In this document: positions 1-7,600 of the stretch, piece by piece | How the letters are laid out: each line of letters opens with the position of its first letter | How positions within the stretch are numbered: position 1 is the first letter of the stretch | Source: Actinoplanes sp. KI2 | GTDB lineage: Bacteria > Actinomycetota > Actinomycetes > Mycobacteriales > Micromonosporaceae | Assembly (NCBI RefSeq): GCF_025630775.1 | Contig: NZ_JAOSZE010000012.1 | Coordinates: 124,001-188,000 of the forward strand | Direction of reading: 5' to 3' | Length of the DNA stretch: 64,000 bases | The notes under the pieces: generated by a model | What the model was told of the DNA's origin: nothing | The model's input: only the letters and a program-made list of their open reading frames with translations | Databases searched by the model: none | Position numbers and translations under genes: made by a program

Positions 1-855
1 GCCCGCAACATCCGCGGGGTCTACTACACCGGCGGCAAGGACGTCGTCGCCGTGGACGACGTGTCTCTGCGGGTCGAGGAGGGCGAGGTGCTCGGCCTGG
101 CCGGGGAGTCGGGCAGCGGCAAGACCACGCTCGGCTCGATCATCTCGCTGATCGCCCGGCCACCGCTGCACGTCGAGCGCGGCACCCTGGAGATCGACGG
201 CAAGGTGCAGGAGCTGGGCGGCGACGCGCGCGTGGCGCGGACCTGGCGGGGCTCGGTGGTGTCGATGCTGCCCCAGGGCGCGATGAACTCGATCAGCCCG
301 ACCAAGCGGGTCCGCCACCTGGTGTGGGACGTGATGCGCTCGCACGACCGCCGGATCTCCAAGGAGGTCGCGCTCGAACGGGCCCGGGAGCGGATCACCA
401 CGCTCGGCCTGCCGGCCCGGGTGCTGGACGCGTACCCGCATCAGCTCTCCGGCGGCATGAAGCAGCGGGTCGTCACGATCATCAGCACGCTGCTGAACCC
501 GCGGCTGCTGGTGGCCGACGAGCCGACCTCGGCGCTGGACGTCTCCAGCCAGAAAATTCTGATCGAGATGCTGCTCGAGATGCTCGACCAGAAGATCATG
601 TCCGGGGTGATCTTCGTGACCCACGACCTGCCGGTGCTCCGCACGGTGGCCACCAAGATCGCGGTGATGTACCAGGGCCGGGTGGTCGAGCGCGGGCCGA
701 CCCGGCTGATGGTCGACCGTCCCGAGCATCCCTACACCAAGGCGCTGATGAGCTCGGTGCTCACGCCCGAGCCCAAGTACTCGAAGATCCGGATCGAGGG
801 GATGAGCGGCTTCGACCGTACGTCGTTCGACGCGCCGGCGGTGATCCACTCATGA
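1..855 (+). CDS. Oligopeptide/dipeptide-type ABC transporter ATP-binding protein (DppD/OppD-like), 5' end cut by window
   Basis: First of two ATPases that would power an oligopeptide-type importer at the inner face of the membrane. The frame is open from base 1, so the true start lies upstream; 284 codons are visible. Walker A GESGSGKTT is at visible residues 35-43, the signature LSGGMKQR at 149-156, and Walker B ends in D173-E174 (VADEPTSALD). The C-terminal stretch with HPYTKAL is typical of the Opp/Dpp family tail. The stop overlaps the start of the next ATPase (ATGA), so the two are translationally coupled. Permeases and the binding protein are presumably upstream, outside the window. The substrate is unknown: members of this family also import di- and oligosaccharides. 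Confidence 0.93.
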   Translation, partial: ARNIRGVYYTGGKDVVAVDDVSLRVEEGEVLGLAGESGSGKTTLGSIISLIARPPLHVERGTLEIDGKVQELGGDARVARTWRGSVVSMLPQGAMNSISPTKRVRHLVWDVMRSHDRRISKEVALERARERITTLGLPARVLDAYPHQLSGGMKQRVVTIISTLLNPRLLVADEPTSALDVSSQKILIEMLLEMLDQKIMSGVIFVTHDLPVLRTVATKIAVMYQGRVVERGPTRLMVDRPEHPYTKALMSSVLTPEPKYSKIRIEGMSGFDRTSFDAPAVIHS

Positions 856-1628
856 TCCTCGGCGCCGAGCACCTGACCAAAGTTTTCGGACGCGGCAAGA
901 ACCAGGTCCGGGCCGTCGACGACGTCTCGTTCGAGCTCGAAGAGGGCCAGATCACCACGATCGTCGGCGAGAGCGGCTCGGGGAAGTCGACCGTGGCCCG
1001 GATGCTGCTCGGCCTGCTGCCGATCACCTCCGGAAAGCTGACCTTCCAGGACCGGGACGTCACCAACCTCAAGGGCCGGGACCGGGCCGAGTACTGGCGG
1101 CACGTGCAGGCGGTCTTCCAGGACCCGTTCTCCTCGTTCAACCAGTTCTTCACCGTCGGCAAACTGCTCAACCGGTCGATGCAGCTGGTCGGCAAGCAGG
1201 CCGGCCGGCAGCGCCTCGAGGAGTCGCTCGGGCACGTCGGCATGGACCTCGACGTGCTCGACCGCTACCCGCACCAGCTCTCCGGCGGGCAACGCCAGCG
1301 CGTGATGATCGCCCGGGCACTGATGATGCGGCCGACCCTGCTGATCGCCGACGAGGCCACCTCCATGCTGGACGCGTCGCTGCGGGTGAACATCCTCAAC
1401 GTGCTCACCGACCTGCGCGACGAGCTCGGGATGACGGTCCTGTTCATCACGCACGACATCGGGCAGGCCTGCTACCTGGCCGACCGGGTGCTGGTGATGG
1501 AGCACGGGGTGATGGTCGAGCAGGGCCCGACCGACCAGGTGATCTTCCAGCCGCGGCACGAGTACACGAAACGACTGCTCGCGGACGTACCGAAGCTGCA
1601 TTCCGCCCTGGAGTTGGACCAGCCATAA
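852..1628 (+). CDS. Oligopeptide/dipeptide-type ABC transporter ATP-binding protein (DppF/OppF-like)
   Basis: Second ATPase of the importer, 258 residues. The ATG overlaps the preceding stop, which fixes the start. Walker A GESGSGKST is at 39-47, the signature LSGGQRQR at 143-150, and Walker B DEATSMLDAS starts at D167. The usual DEP of this family reads DEA here, a tolerated variant. A Q-loop (FQDPFSSFNQ) and an H-loop (ITHDIGQA) are present, so the protein looks catalytically complete. It should pair with the upstream ATPase as a heterodimer, the normal arrangement of Opp/Dpp systems. A hairpin 77 bases downstream may end the operon. Confidence 0.93.
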   Translation: MILGAEHLTKVFGRGKNQVRAVDDVSFELEEGQITTIVGESGSGKSTVARMLLGLLPITSGKLTFQDRDVTNLKGRDRAEYWRHVQAVFQDPFSSFNQFFTVGKLLNRSMQLVGKQAGRQRLEESLGHVGMDLDVLDRYPHQLSGGQRQRVMIARALMMRPTLLIADEATSMLDASLRVNILNVLTDLRDELGMTVLFITHDIGQACYLADRVLVMEHGVMVEQGPTDQVIFQPRHEYTKRLLADVPKLHSALELDQP

Positions 1629-1704
1629 CGTGGGAAGCATGCGCCGCCTGGCACGCCGGCAGTGATCTTAGACACACACTGGTCCGGTCGGTGTACGGAT
1701 GGGG

Positions 1705-1729
1705 CGTGTCCGGCGATCAATCGGACACG
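1705..1729 (+). terminator. Possible terminator hairpin after the ABC operon
   Basis: Inverted repeat CGTGTCCG (1705-1712) / CGGACACG (1722-1729) around a 9-base loop. It lies between the importer stop and the next gene. There is no clear T-run, so it could instead be an operator or mRNA stabiliser. Confidence 0.45.
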
Positions 1730-1810
1730 GCAGGCTATTCGCAGTCTTTGTGAAATTTCTTAACGTCTCATCAGTAGGCAACCGGGGGTTCGGCCGATCA
1801 TCATGGCTCG

Positions 1811-3523
1811 GTGCCTGGCCGACATCGTCAACTTCACCGCACCGGACTCATCGTCACCGCCGCCGCGGCCGCCGTCGCCGTCGTGGCCGGCGGGTCGTGG
1901 GCCGGTTATCGCGCGCTCTCCGGTGACAGCTGCGCCACGACCGAACGCCTGAGGGTCGCCGCCGCCCCCGAGGTCGCGCCGGCGGTCACCGCCGCCGCGG
2001 CGACCTGGAGCAAGGACGCCAAGGTGGGTAACGCCTGCGTCGCCGTCGACGTGAGTGCCGCCGATCCGGCCGCGATGGCCGCCGCGGTAGGCACCCGGCA
2101 CGGGGTCAACCTGGGCACCCTCGGCAAGAACGTCACGGCGGACGTGGACGTGTGGATCCCGGACTCCAGCACCTGGCTGCTGCGGATCGCCGCGGAGGCG
2201 CCCGGGTTCACGCCGGAGTCGTTCGGCTCGATCGCGGAGAGCCCGATCGTGCTGGCCGTGCCGGAGACCACGGCGACGGCGCTCGGCTGGCCCGCGCGTA
2301 CCCCCGGTCTGACGGACCTTGCCAAGAAGCTGGCGACCGACAAGAGCGTACGCCCGGCGATCGTCGATCCGGCGCGGGACGCGACCGGGCTGTCCGGCCT
2401 GCTCGCGCTGGCCGGCGCGGCGGGCACCGACGCCTCGGCGACCACGCTGAAGGTCGGCATCATGCGGGCGCTGTCCTCGAACAGCTCCAGCATCCGCAGC
2501 GACATGCTGCAGAAGTTCCCGCAGGCGGCGGACGCCGTCGGCACCAGCGTCGGGCTGGCCCCGCTCTCCGAGGCGGACGTGATCGCGTACAACCGGAACC
2601 AGCCGGCGATCGGCCTGGCCGCGCTCTACGCGAAGCCGACCGCGGTCGTGCTGGACTACCCGTTCGCGGTCATGCCGGGCGTCGACCCGCAGAAGGCGGA
2701 CGTCGCGAAGGCGCTGCGCGGCGCGCTGACCACCAGCGCGTACAAGAACGGCCTGGCCAAGGCGGGCGTACGCGGGGCCGACGGCACCGAGGGCACCGGC
2801 TTCGCCGCGCCGAAGAGCGCACCCGCGACCGTGCCGCCGCCGGCCGCGCAGAACCCGGCGACCGTCTCGGCCGCGATCGGGCAGCTGCTGGGCAGCTGGA
2901 CGGCGATCACCCAGCCGGGCCGGATGCTGGCGGTGTTCGACGTGTCGGCCTCGATGAACGCGAAGGTGCCGACCGCCGGCGGCATCACCCGGGCCGAGGT
3001 GACCCGGGCGGTGGCCCGGCAGGGGCTGGCGCTGCTCGACGACCGCTGGTCGGTCGGTAACTGGACGTTCTCCACCAACATGGTCGGCACCCGGCCGTGG
3101 AAGGAGAACCTGCCGATCTCGACCGTCGCGGCCCACCGGCAGGACATCGCGAACGCGATCGAGAAGATCACCCCGAAGGCGGGCGGCGACACCGGCCTGT
3201 ACGACACCGCGCTCGCCGCGTACCAGGCGGTGCAGCACGGCTGGCAGGCGGGCGTGTCGAACTCGGTGGTGATCTACACGGACGGGAAGAACGACAACCC
3301 GGGCGGCCTCACCATCGACCAGCTGGTGGACAAGATGACCAAGCTGCGCGACCCGAAGCGCCCGATCCGCATGATCATCATCGGCATGGGCACCGCGATC
3401 GACCGCGGCGAGCTGGAGTCGATCACCAAGGCGGCGGGCTCCGGCGGCGTCTTCATCGCCACCGACCCGGCCAAGATCGGTGACATCTTCCTGCAGGCCA
3501 TCGCCAGCCGTAAGGGAGCCTGA
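1811..3523 (+). CDS. Membrane-anchored substrate-binding plus VWA domain protein
   Basis: 570 residues. A short basic N-terminus is followed by a hydrophobic segment (about residues 12-30) that is either a signal anchor or a signal peptide. Residues about 45-320 resemble a periplasmic solute-binding fold, with no catalytic motif seen. Residues about 370-565 form a von Willebrand A domain with an intact MIDAS motif DVSAS (377-381) and a second acidic site at D491 (TDGKND). VWA domains bind metal-bridged protein partners, so this is probably an extracytoplasmic scaffold or sensor; its ligand is unknown. The start is GTG 1811, which gives the basic n-region. ATG 1803 is in another frame. The ribosome-binding site is weak. 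It is a single gene with no obvious operon partner. Confidence 0.85.
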   Translation: MPGRHRQLHRTGLIVTAAAAAVAVVAGGSWAGYRALSGDSCATTERLRVAAAPEVAPAVTAAAATWSKDAKVGNACVAVDVSAADPAAMAAAVGTRHGVNLGTLGKNVTADVDVWIPDSSTWLLRIAAEAPGFTPESFGSIAESPIVLAVPETTATALGWPARTPGLTDLAKKLATDKSVRPAIVDPARDATGLSGLLALAGAAGTDASATTLKVGIMRALSSNSSSIRSDMLQKFPQAADAVGTSVGLAPLSEADVIAYNRNQPAIGLAALYAKPTAVVLDYPFAVMPGVDPQKADVAKALRGALTTSAYKNGLAKAGVRGADGTEGTGFAAPKSAPATVPPPAAQNPATVSAAIGQLLGSWTAITQPGRMLAVFDVSASMNAKVPTAGGITRAEVTRAVARQGLALLDDRWSVGNWTFSTNMVGTRPWKENLPISTVAAHRQDIANAIEKITPKAGGDTGLYDTALAAYQAVQHGWQAGVSNSVVIYTDGKNDNPGGLTIDQLVDKMTKLRDPKRPIRMIIIGMGTAIDRGELESITKAAGSGGVFIATDPAKIGDIFLQAIASRKGA

Positions 3524-3620
3524 ACCGCGCCGCCCGACCGCCGATCCGCCGCCGCACGCGACGGGTCGGCGGTCGGGTGCGCGCGGCGCAGCGAGCGGGC
3601 AGCCGGGTGGTGCGCGGCCT

Positions 3621-3723
3621 ACCGAGCGGCGCGCGGCCTACCGAGCAGCGCGCGGCGAACCGAGCAGCGCGCGGCGAACCGAGCAGCGCGCGGCGAACCG
3701 AGCAGCGCGCGGCGAACCGAGCG
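3621..3723. repeat. 19-bp tandem repeat array (about five copies)
   Basis: Unit ACCGAGCAGCGCGCGGCGA is repeated head to tail at 3640, 3659, 3678 and 3697, with a variant copy at 3621 and a partial copy from 3716. It lies between the convergent 3' ends of the VWA gene and the phosphotransferase. The unit length is not a multiple of three and no gene crosses it, so it is a noncoding minisatellite. The flanking bases 3524-3620 hold nothing else recognisable. Confidence 0.85.
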
Positions 3724-3754
3724 GGCAACCGCGGCCGCGGTGCCGTCCGGCGGC

Positions 3755-4558
3755 TCAGCGGCGGTCGAGGCGCGCGAGGAAGGAATGTAGCCACCGCAGC
3801 TCGCGCGCGTGGTGTTCGAGGCCGTCGGCGGCTCCCGCGGGGCTCACCGGCGCATACTTGATGCGTTCGGCCGCGAGCAGCCGGCATCGCTGCAGGGCGG
3901 GCAGAACGGTGCGCCAATCGCTCAAACCGTACGCGTCCACGAAGAGCCGGAGTCGCTCCACTATGTCGGGGATGGCGGCGAACCCCGCCTCGCGCAGCTG
4001 CTCCGGCGGGGCGAGCGGAACGAACTCCCACGCCGCGGCCGCCAGCTCGACCAGCGGTTCGACCGGGCCGGCCGCGTCCCAGTCGATGAAGGCGACCGGC
4101 ACGCCGTCTCGATAGACGGTGTTCCAGGGGCCCAGATCGCCATGCGAGATGATCTCTCCCGCCCGGGGCGCGCGCGGGTCGAAGCGGAACCGGGTGTCGG
4201 CCGGCCGGAAGCCCCGGGCGGCCTCGTGCAGCCGCCTGGTCAATTCGCCGGCCGCGACGAGGGCGGTCTCGGTGCGCGCATAGGCGGGCAGCCGATGCCC
4301 CCGTCCGGGCTGCCACTGCGGATCGGCCGGCACGTCGCCGTCGAGGTAGGCGAGCACCTCGCGTTCTCCTTCGGTGCCCAGGAAGGCCGGCGCACCGGAG
4401 AACCCGGCCGTCTCCAGGTGCCGCAGATAGTCATGTACGGCGCCGGACCACGGGCCCATCGGCCGCAGAAGTTGTCCGCCGCGCCGAGTGATTCCGGGTG
4501 TCATCCTCCCCGCCGGAAGCGGCGTCTCCACGACGCCGACGGGCTCCTCGAAACTCAC
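3755..4558 (-). CDS. Aminoglycoside phosphotransferase-family kinase-like protein (APH/CHK fold)
   Basis: 267 residues. It transfers phosphate from a nucleotide to a small molecule if active; the substrate cannot be read from sequence. The Brenner-type catalytic motif HGDLGPWN is at H139-N146 with catalytic D141, and the metal-binding IDWD is at 158-161. Both are intact. GTG 4558 is taken as the start: it precedes the first segment that looks like coding sequence (VSFEEPVGVV), while the open frame further upstream to 4759 has no family-like character. No clear ribosome-binding site is seen. The gene stands alone and diverges from a small ORF. Resistance to aminoglycosides should not be assumed, because this family also contains many metabolic kinases. 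Confidence 0.8.
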   Translation of the reverse strand: MSFEEPVGVVETPLPAGRMTPGITRRGGQLLRPMGPWSGAVHDYLRHLETAGFSGAPAFLGTEGEREVLAYLDGDVPADPQWQPGRGHRLPAYARTETALVAAGELTRRLHEAARGFRPADTRFRFDPRAPRAGEIISHGDLGPWNTVYRDGVPVAFIDWDAAGPVEPLVELAAAAWEFVPLAPPEQLREAGFAAIPDIVERLRLFVDAYGLSDWRTVLPALQRCRLLAAERIKYAPVSPAGAADGLEHHARELRWLHSFLARLDRR

Positions 4559-4643
4559 GCGGCAAGTATGGAACGAAGGCGTCCTTTCAGCCGCGGATAA
4601 TTTCGCTCCCGGGCCGGCGACCGACGGTTGAAGACGATGAACA

Positions 4644-4769
4644 ATGTCCTTCGTGACCCGTGGACGAGTCGTCATGTGGATCGCCATCGCCGCGGCCCTG
4701 ATCGCGGCCATCGTGGTGGCGGTCTTACTGTCCGGCGGCGGTACCGGTGACGCCGGCACCGGTTACTGA
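4644..4769 (+). CDS. Small single-pass membrane protein, 41 aa
   Basis: ATG 4644 opens a 41-residue frame: MSFVTRGRVVMW, then a run of about 22 hydrophobic residues (IAIAAALIAAIVVAVLLS), then a Gly/Thr tail. The composition is that of one transmembrane helix with a positively charged N-terminus, predicting a cytoplasmic N-terminus. The Shine-Dalgarno is weak. The protein is not similar to anything I can name. The pattern, with good codon use and a sharp helix boundary, suggests a real miniprotein, but its short length means chance cannot be excluded. It diverges from the phosphotransferase. Confidence 0.45.
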   Translation: MSFVTRGRVVMWIAIAAALIAAIVVAVLLSGGGTGDAGTGY

Positions 4770-4852
4770 TGGCGGTGGCCCCGTCGACATTCGGGTGGGC
4801 GATAACTCGGTAGCGCGAGAGCTGCCGTCCCGACACGATCGAGGACGTGCAG

Positions 4853-5053
4853 ATGATTCTCATGCCGCAGCTGAGGGAGTACCGCCTTCCGGGTCCGGTG
4901 GTCTTCCGGGGCGGGCCGCCGCCTCGTTACGAGCCGCCGCGCGAGCCGGTGCCCTTCCGGCATCGCCGACGGTCCCAGCGATATCTGCCGGGCCAGGCGC
5001 GATTCACCAGGGCCACTCAGCGGGTTCGGCGCCCGCTACGTCGCCGGGGCTGA
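4853..5053 (+). CDS. Small basic proline/arginine-rich hypothetical protein, 66 aa
   Basis: ATG 4853 follows GAGGA (4841-4845) at a good spacing, which supports this start over GTG 4847. The 66-residue product is rich in Arg and Pro (VVFRGGPPPRYEPPREPVPF) and has no helix, signal or family motif I recognise. It lies 83 bases after the small membrane ORF. The high Arg/Pro content is also what a noncoding high-GC frame gives, so it is a tentative gene. Confidence 0.35.
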   Translation: MILMPQLREYRLPGPVVFRGGPPPRYEPPREPVPFRHRRRSQRYLPGQARFTRATQRVRRPLRRRG

Positions 5054-5204
5054 CGCTGGGACTAAGGTCGGGCCGAGACGGTGGCTCTCGACCTACCCAA
5101 GGGAACCTGAGTAGTCGCGGACGACGAACGCGGCCGCCACCAGTCCCGCGCCGGCGAAGCAGAGCAGCCGCACCGCCGTGGTGTGCACCAGCGAGGCGGC
5201 CGGC

Positions 5205-5276
5205 AGATCTGGTGCGGATCACCACTCGGCCGGCGGACTTGCGCAGATCCGGTGTGGGTCAGAACTCGACCGGCGG
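5205..5276. repeat. Imperfect 32-bp direct repeat, period 40, covering the lacI-type gene 3' end
   Basis: Copy 1 at 5205-5236 and copy 2 at 5245-5276 share AGATC-GGTG-GG-TCA---CTCG-CCGGCGG, with about six mismatches. Copy 2 includes the stop and last codons of the LacI-type gene; copy 1 lies just downstream of it. It looks like an old local duplication of a gene end. Confidence 0.6.
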
Positions 5277-6251
5277 CGCGTTGTGCGGCGTGATCACCTG
5301 GATCGCCGACGGGTTGGTCCGCACCGGGCCGGGCAGCACGCCGTTCGCCTGCAGGATCGCGTGGCATGCCCGGCGCAGGTCGACCCGCAGGTCGTGGTGC
5401 AGCACGGCGGAGATCTTCCGCTCCCGTAGCAGCGCCACGTTCTCGGCGTCCAGATCGTGCGCGACGAACACGTCGTACCTCCGGCCCTCGAACGCCGCGA
5501 CGACGGCCCGGTTGCCGCCGGCTCCCGCGTACATCGAATAGACGGCCCGCACCGCGGCCGGCACCGGCCCGATCGCGTCCGGGCGGTCCGGCGCGTCGAT
5601 CACCTCGTGCAGCCGCCGGCCCGCACCCAGCTCGGCGCGGAAGCCGGCCGCCCGCTCCGACTCGCCCCGGAACTCGCCGCGGCCGCGGACCACGAGCACG
5701 TCGCCCGGCCGGTCGCCGAGCCACTGCTGGATCAGGTACGCGGCGGTCGCGCCGGCCGCGCGGTTGTCCAGCCCGGCGTAGGCGATCCGCGGGGCGGTGG
5801 GCAGGTCGGTGACGAGGGTGACCAGCGGGACCGGCACGCGGCGGGCCGCGGCCACGATGTCCGGTACGTCGGGAGCCTTCAGGATCAGCCCGTGCGACGC
5901 CGACCTGGCCACCCGGCCGAGGACCGCCACGGTGTCCCGCGGCGAGGCCCCGTCGAGCAGGTGGAACCGGGCGCGGAGCAGGGCGGGCCGCCGGCCCGGC
6001 AGCTCCGCCTCGAGCGCCGCCCGGATCGTCGCCGAGAACCGGGCCGGCGCCTGCACCACCACGTCGACCATGAAGGTACGACCGGCGAGTCGGACCTGCG
6101 TCCGTTGCCGGTCGAGGTCGGCGATCGCCTGGTGGACCTCGCGTGCGGTGCTCGGCCGCACGCCGGGCCGGTCGTGCAGCACCCGGTCCACGGTGGCCTC
6201 GCTGAGGCCGGCCTGGGCGGCGATCTCGCGGATCCGGTACGGGTGCTTCAC
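5259..6251 (-). CDS. LacI-family transcriptional regulator
   Basis: 330 residues. The N-terminal helix-turn-helix (about residues 7-27, YRIREIAAQAGLSEATVDRV) is followed by the hinge region and a sugar-binding-protein-like effector domain to the C-terminus. GTG 6251 is chosen because it places the start just before the HTH, as in the family. It is transcribed away from a PhyH-like oxygenase gene across a 72-base gap, so it most likely controls that gene and itself. The effector-domain ligand is unknown. The distinctive HTH (ATVDRVLHDRPGV) belongs to a LacI branch whose members bind varied sugars and polyols; that placement is from memory and not tested. Confidence 0.88.
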   Translation of the reverse strand: MKHPYRIREIAAQAGLSEATVDRVLHDRPGVRPSTAREVHQAIADLDRQRTQVRLAGRTFMVDVVVQAPARFSATIRAALEAELPGRRPALLRARFHLLDGASPRDTVAVLGRVARSASHGLILKAPDVPDIVAAARRVPVPLVTLVTDLPTAPRIAYAGLDNRAAGATAAYLIQQWLGDRPGDVLVVRGRGEFRGESERAAGFRAELGAGRRLHEVIDAPDRPDAIGPVPAAVRAVYSMYAGAGGNRAVVAAFEGRRYDVFVAHDLDAENVALLRERKISAVLHHDLRVDLRRACHAILQANGVLPGPVRTNPSAIQVITPHNAPPVEF

Positions 6252-6323
6252 TCGTACACGATGAGGTTGTTTTGAGGGTTTTTCAAGGTTCTTCGATGCC
6301 CCGAGGTGACCTAGCGTGACGGC
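6252..6323. promoter_or_regulatory. Divergent promoter/operator region between LacI-type gene and oxygenase
   Basis: A 72-base gap holding an AT-richer core GTTTTGAGGGTTTTTCAAGG. Inside it TTGA (6272-6275) and TCAA (6283-6286) form an inverted repeat with a 7-base spacer, a plausible LacI half-site pair. Assignment as the operator is inference from position. Confidence 0.4.
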
Positions 6324-7424
6324 ATGACGACCTGGTTCACCGCCGCGGACGCCGACCTGGAGGACTTTCGGTCGGTCTGCGAGCAGAAGACGGAGCTGAG
6401 CGACTACCCGCACGCGATCGACGTGGCCGACCACGTGCTGATCTACCCCGGCCGGCTTCCGGAGGGTCTCGAGATCCAGTCGGAGCTGGTGCGGGCGCTG
6501 ATGGACGGGCCCGGCGTGGTGGTCTTCCGAGGGGCCTTCGACGCGGCCGTGGTCGATCGGGCGACCGCGGTCTTCGAGGATCTGATCGCCGTGCAGAAGG
6601 CGGCCGGGGTGACCGGCGGCGACCACTTCGCGAAGCCCGGCGCCAATGACCGGGTGTGGGGCGCGCTGGACAAGTTCGCGCTGCGTGACCCGGCCGCGTT
6701 CGCCGCCTACTACGACAACGACACTCTCGCGCTGATCTGCCGGGCCTGGCTGGGCGCCGCGTACCAGATGACCTCGCAGGTCAACGTGGTCAACCCGGGC
6801 GGCGTGGCGCAGGTGGCGCACCGCGACTACCACCTCGGGTTCATGTCCCGTGCGCAGGCGCAGCGTTACCCCGCCCACGTGCACGCCCTGTCACCGGTGC
6901 TGACCTTGCAGGGCGCCGTGGCGCACGTGGACATGCCGGTGGAGACCGGGCCGACGCTGTACCTGCCGTACTCGCAGCGGTATCGGGCCGGGTACATCGC
7001 CTACCACCAGCCGGAGTTCACCGCCTACTTCGATCGCCACCGGGTGCAGCTGCCGCTGGCCAAGGGTGACGCCGCGTTCTTCAACCCGGCCCTGTTCCAC
7101 GGCGCCGGCGCCAACCGCTCGGCCGGCGTCCGGCGGATGGCGAACCTGCTCCAGGTGTCGTCGGCGTTCGGCCGGGCCATGGAGACGGTCGATCGGGCGG
7201 CCATGCTGCGCGTGCTCTACCCGGTGCTGCGGCACTACCGCGGCTCCGTCGACAACGTGATCGCGGCGTCGGCCGAGGGCTACGCCTTCCCCACCAACCT
7301 CGACACCCATCAGCCGGTCGGCGGCCTGGCCCCGAAAACCCAGGCCGATCTGGTACGCGAGGCCGTGGCCGGCGGCTGGGACCAGGCCCGGTTCGAGCGC
7401 GCTCTGCAACAAACCTGCAAATAG
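6324..7424 (+). CDS. Phytanoyl-CoA dioxygenase (PhyH)-family Fe(II)/2-oxoglutarate oxygenase
   Basis: 366 residues. Predicted non-haem Fe(II)/2-oxoglutarate-dependent oxygenase that hydroxylates a small organic substrate in the cytoplasm. The iron-binding facial triad is visible: HRD at H166-D168 (the HxD motif) and the distal H259 in FHGAGANRS, with R265 or R270 as candidate 2-oxoglutarate-binding residues. Length and motif spacing fit the PhyH superfamily. The substrate is unknown; related bacterial enzymes act on polyketide, amino-acid, phosphonate and sugar substrates. Its only neighbour partner is the divergent LacI-type regulator, which hints at a carbohydrate-derived inducer. No transporter or second enzyme is linked. 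Confidence 0.85.
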   Translation: MTTWFTAADADLEDFRSVCEQKTELSDYPHAIDVADHVLIYPGRLPEGLEIQSELVRALMDGPGVVVFRGAFDAAVVDRATAVFEDLIAVQKAAGVTGGDHFAKPGANDRVWGALDKFALRDPAAFAAYYDNDTLALICRAWLGAAYQMTSQVNVVNPGGVAQVAHRDYHLGFMSRAQAQRYPAHVHALSPVLTLQGAVAHVDMPVETGPTLYLPYSQRYRAGYIAYHQPEFTAYFDRHRVQLPLAKGDAAFFNPALFHGAGANRSAGVRRMANLLQVSSAFGRAMETVDRAAMLRVLYPVLRHYRGSVDNVIAASAEGYAFPTNLDTHQPVGGLAPKTQADLVREAVAGGWDQARFERALQQTCK

Positions 7425-7429
7425 GATTC

Positions 7430-7468
7430 ATTGACTCTCGTTTATGGCCGGTGGGACATTCGCCATAA
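7430..7468 (+). promoter_or_regulatory. Candidate promoter/operator upstream of the pectate lyase
   Basis: TTGACT (7431-7436) could be a -35 box. Immediately after it TTATGGC (7442-7448) and GCCATAA (7462-7468) form a 7-bp inverted repeat with a 13-base spacer. It differs from the TGTAACCGGTCACA sites at 13 kb, so another regulator would be needed. No convincing -10 box was seen. Confidence 0.35.
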
Positions 7469-7600
7469 CCCAACCGTCCGAAAACCATTTAATCGTACGG
7501 GTCAGCCGAGTCCCCCGTGCTGTCCCGCGCGGCGAATCAGCGCGTCCTCTTTTGGCAAAGGCGCTCCCCCGGGCGGTTCCCCGAATTGCGAGAAGGAGAA

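Noticed and set aside
1803..1811. ATG 1803 as start of the VWA gene
   Set aside because: It is in a different reading frame from the VWA protein.
3621..3723. CRISPR-like array
   Set aside because: 19-bp units directly abutting, no spacers, no cas genes in the window.
3755..4558. Aminoglycoside resistance gene
   Set aside because: The phosphotransferase fold alone does not show this; the family contains many metabolic kinases and no resistance context is present.
5093..5212. Short minus-strand frame ending VAAAFVVRDYSGSLG that looks like the end of a membrane protein
   Set aside because: At most about 31 codons after a stop, no ribosome-binding site; may be a relic of a transporter end but too short to support.
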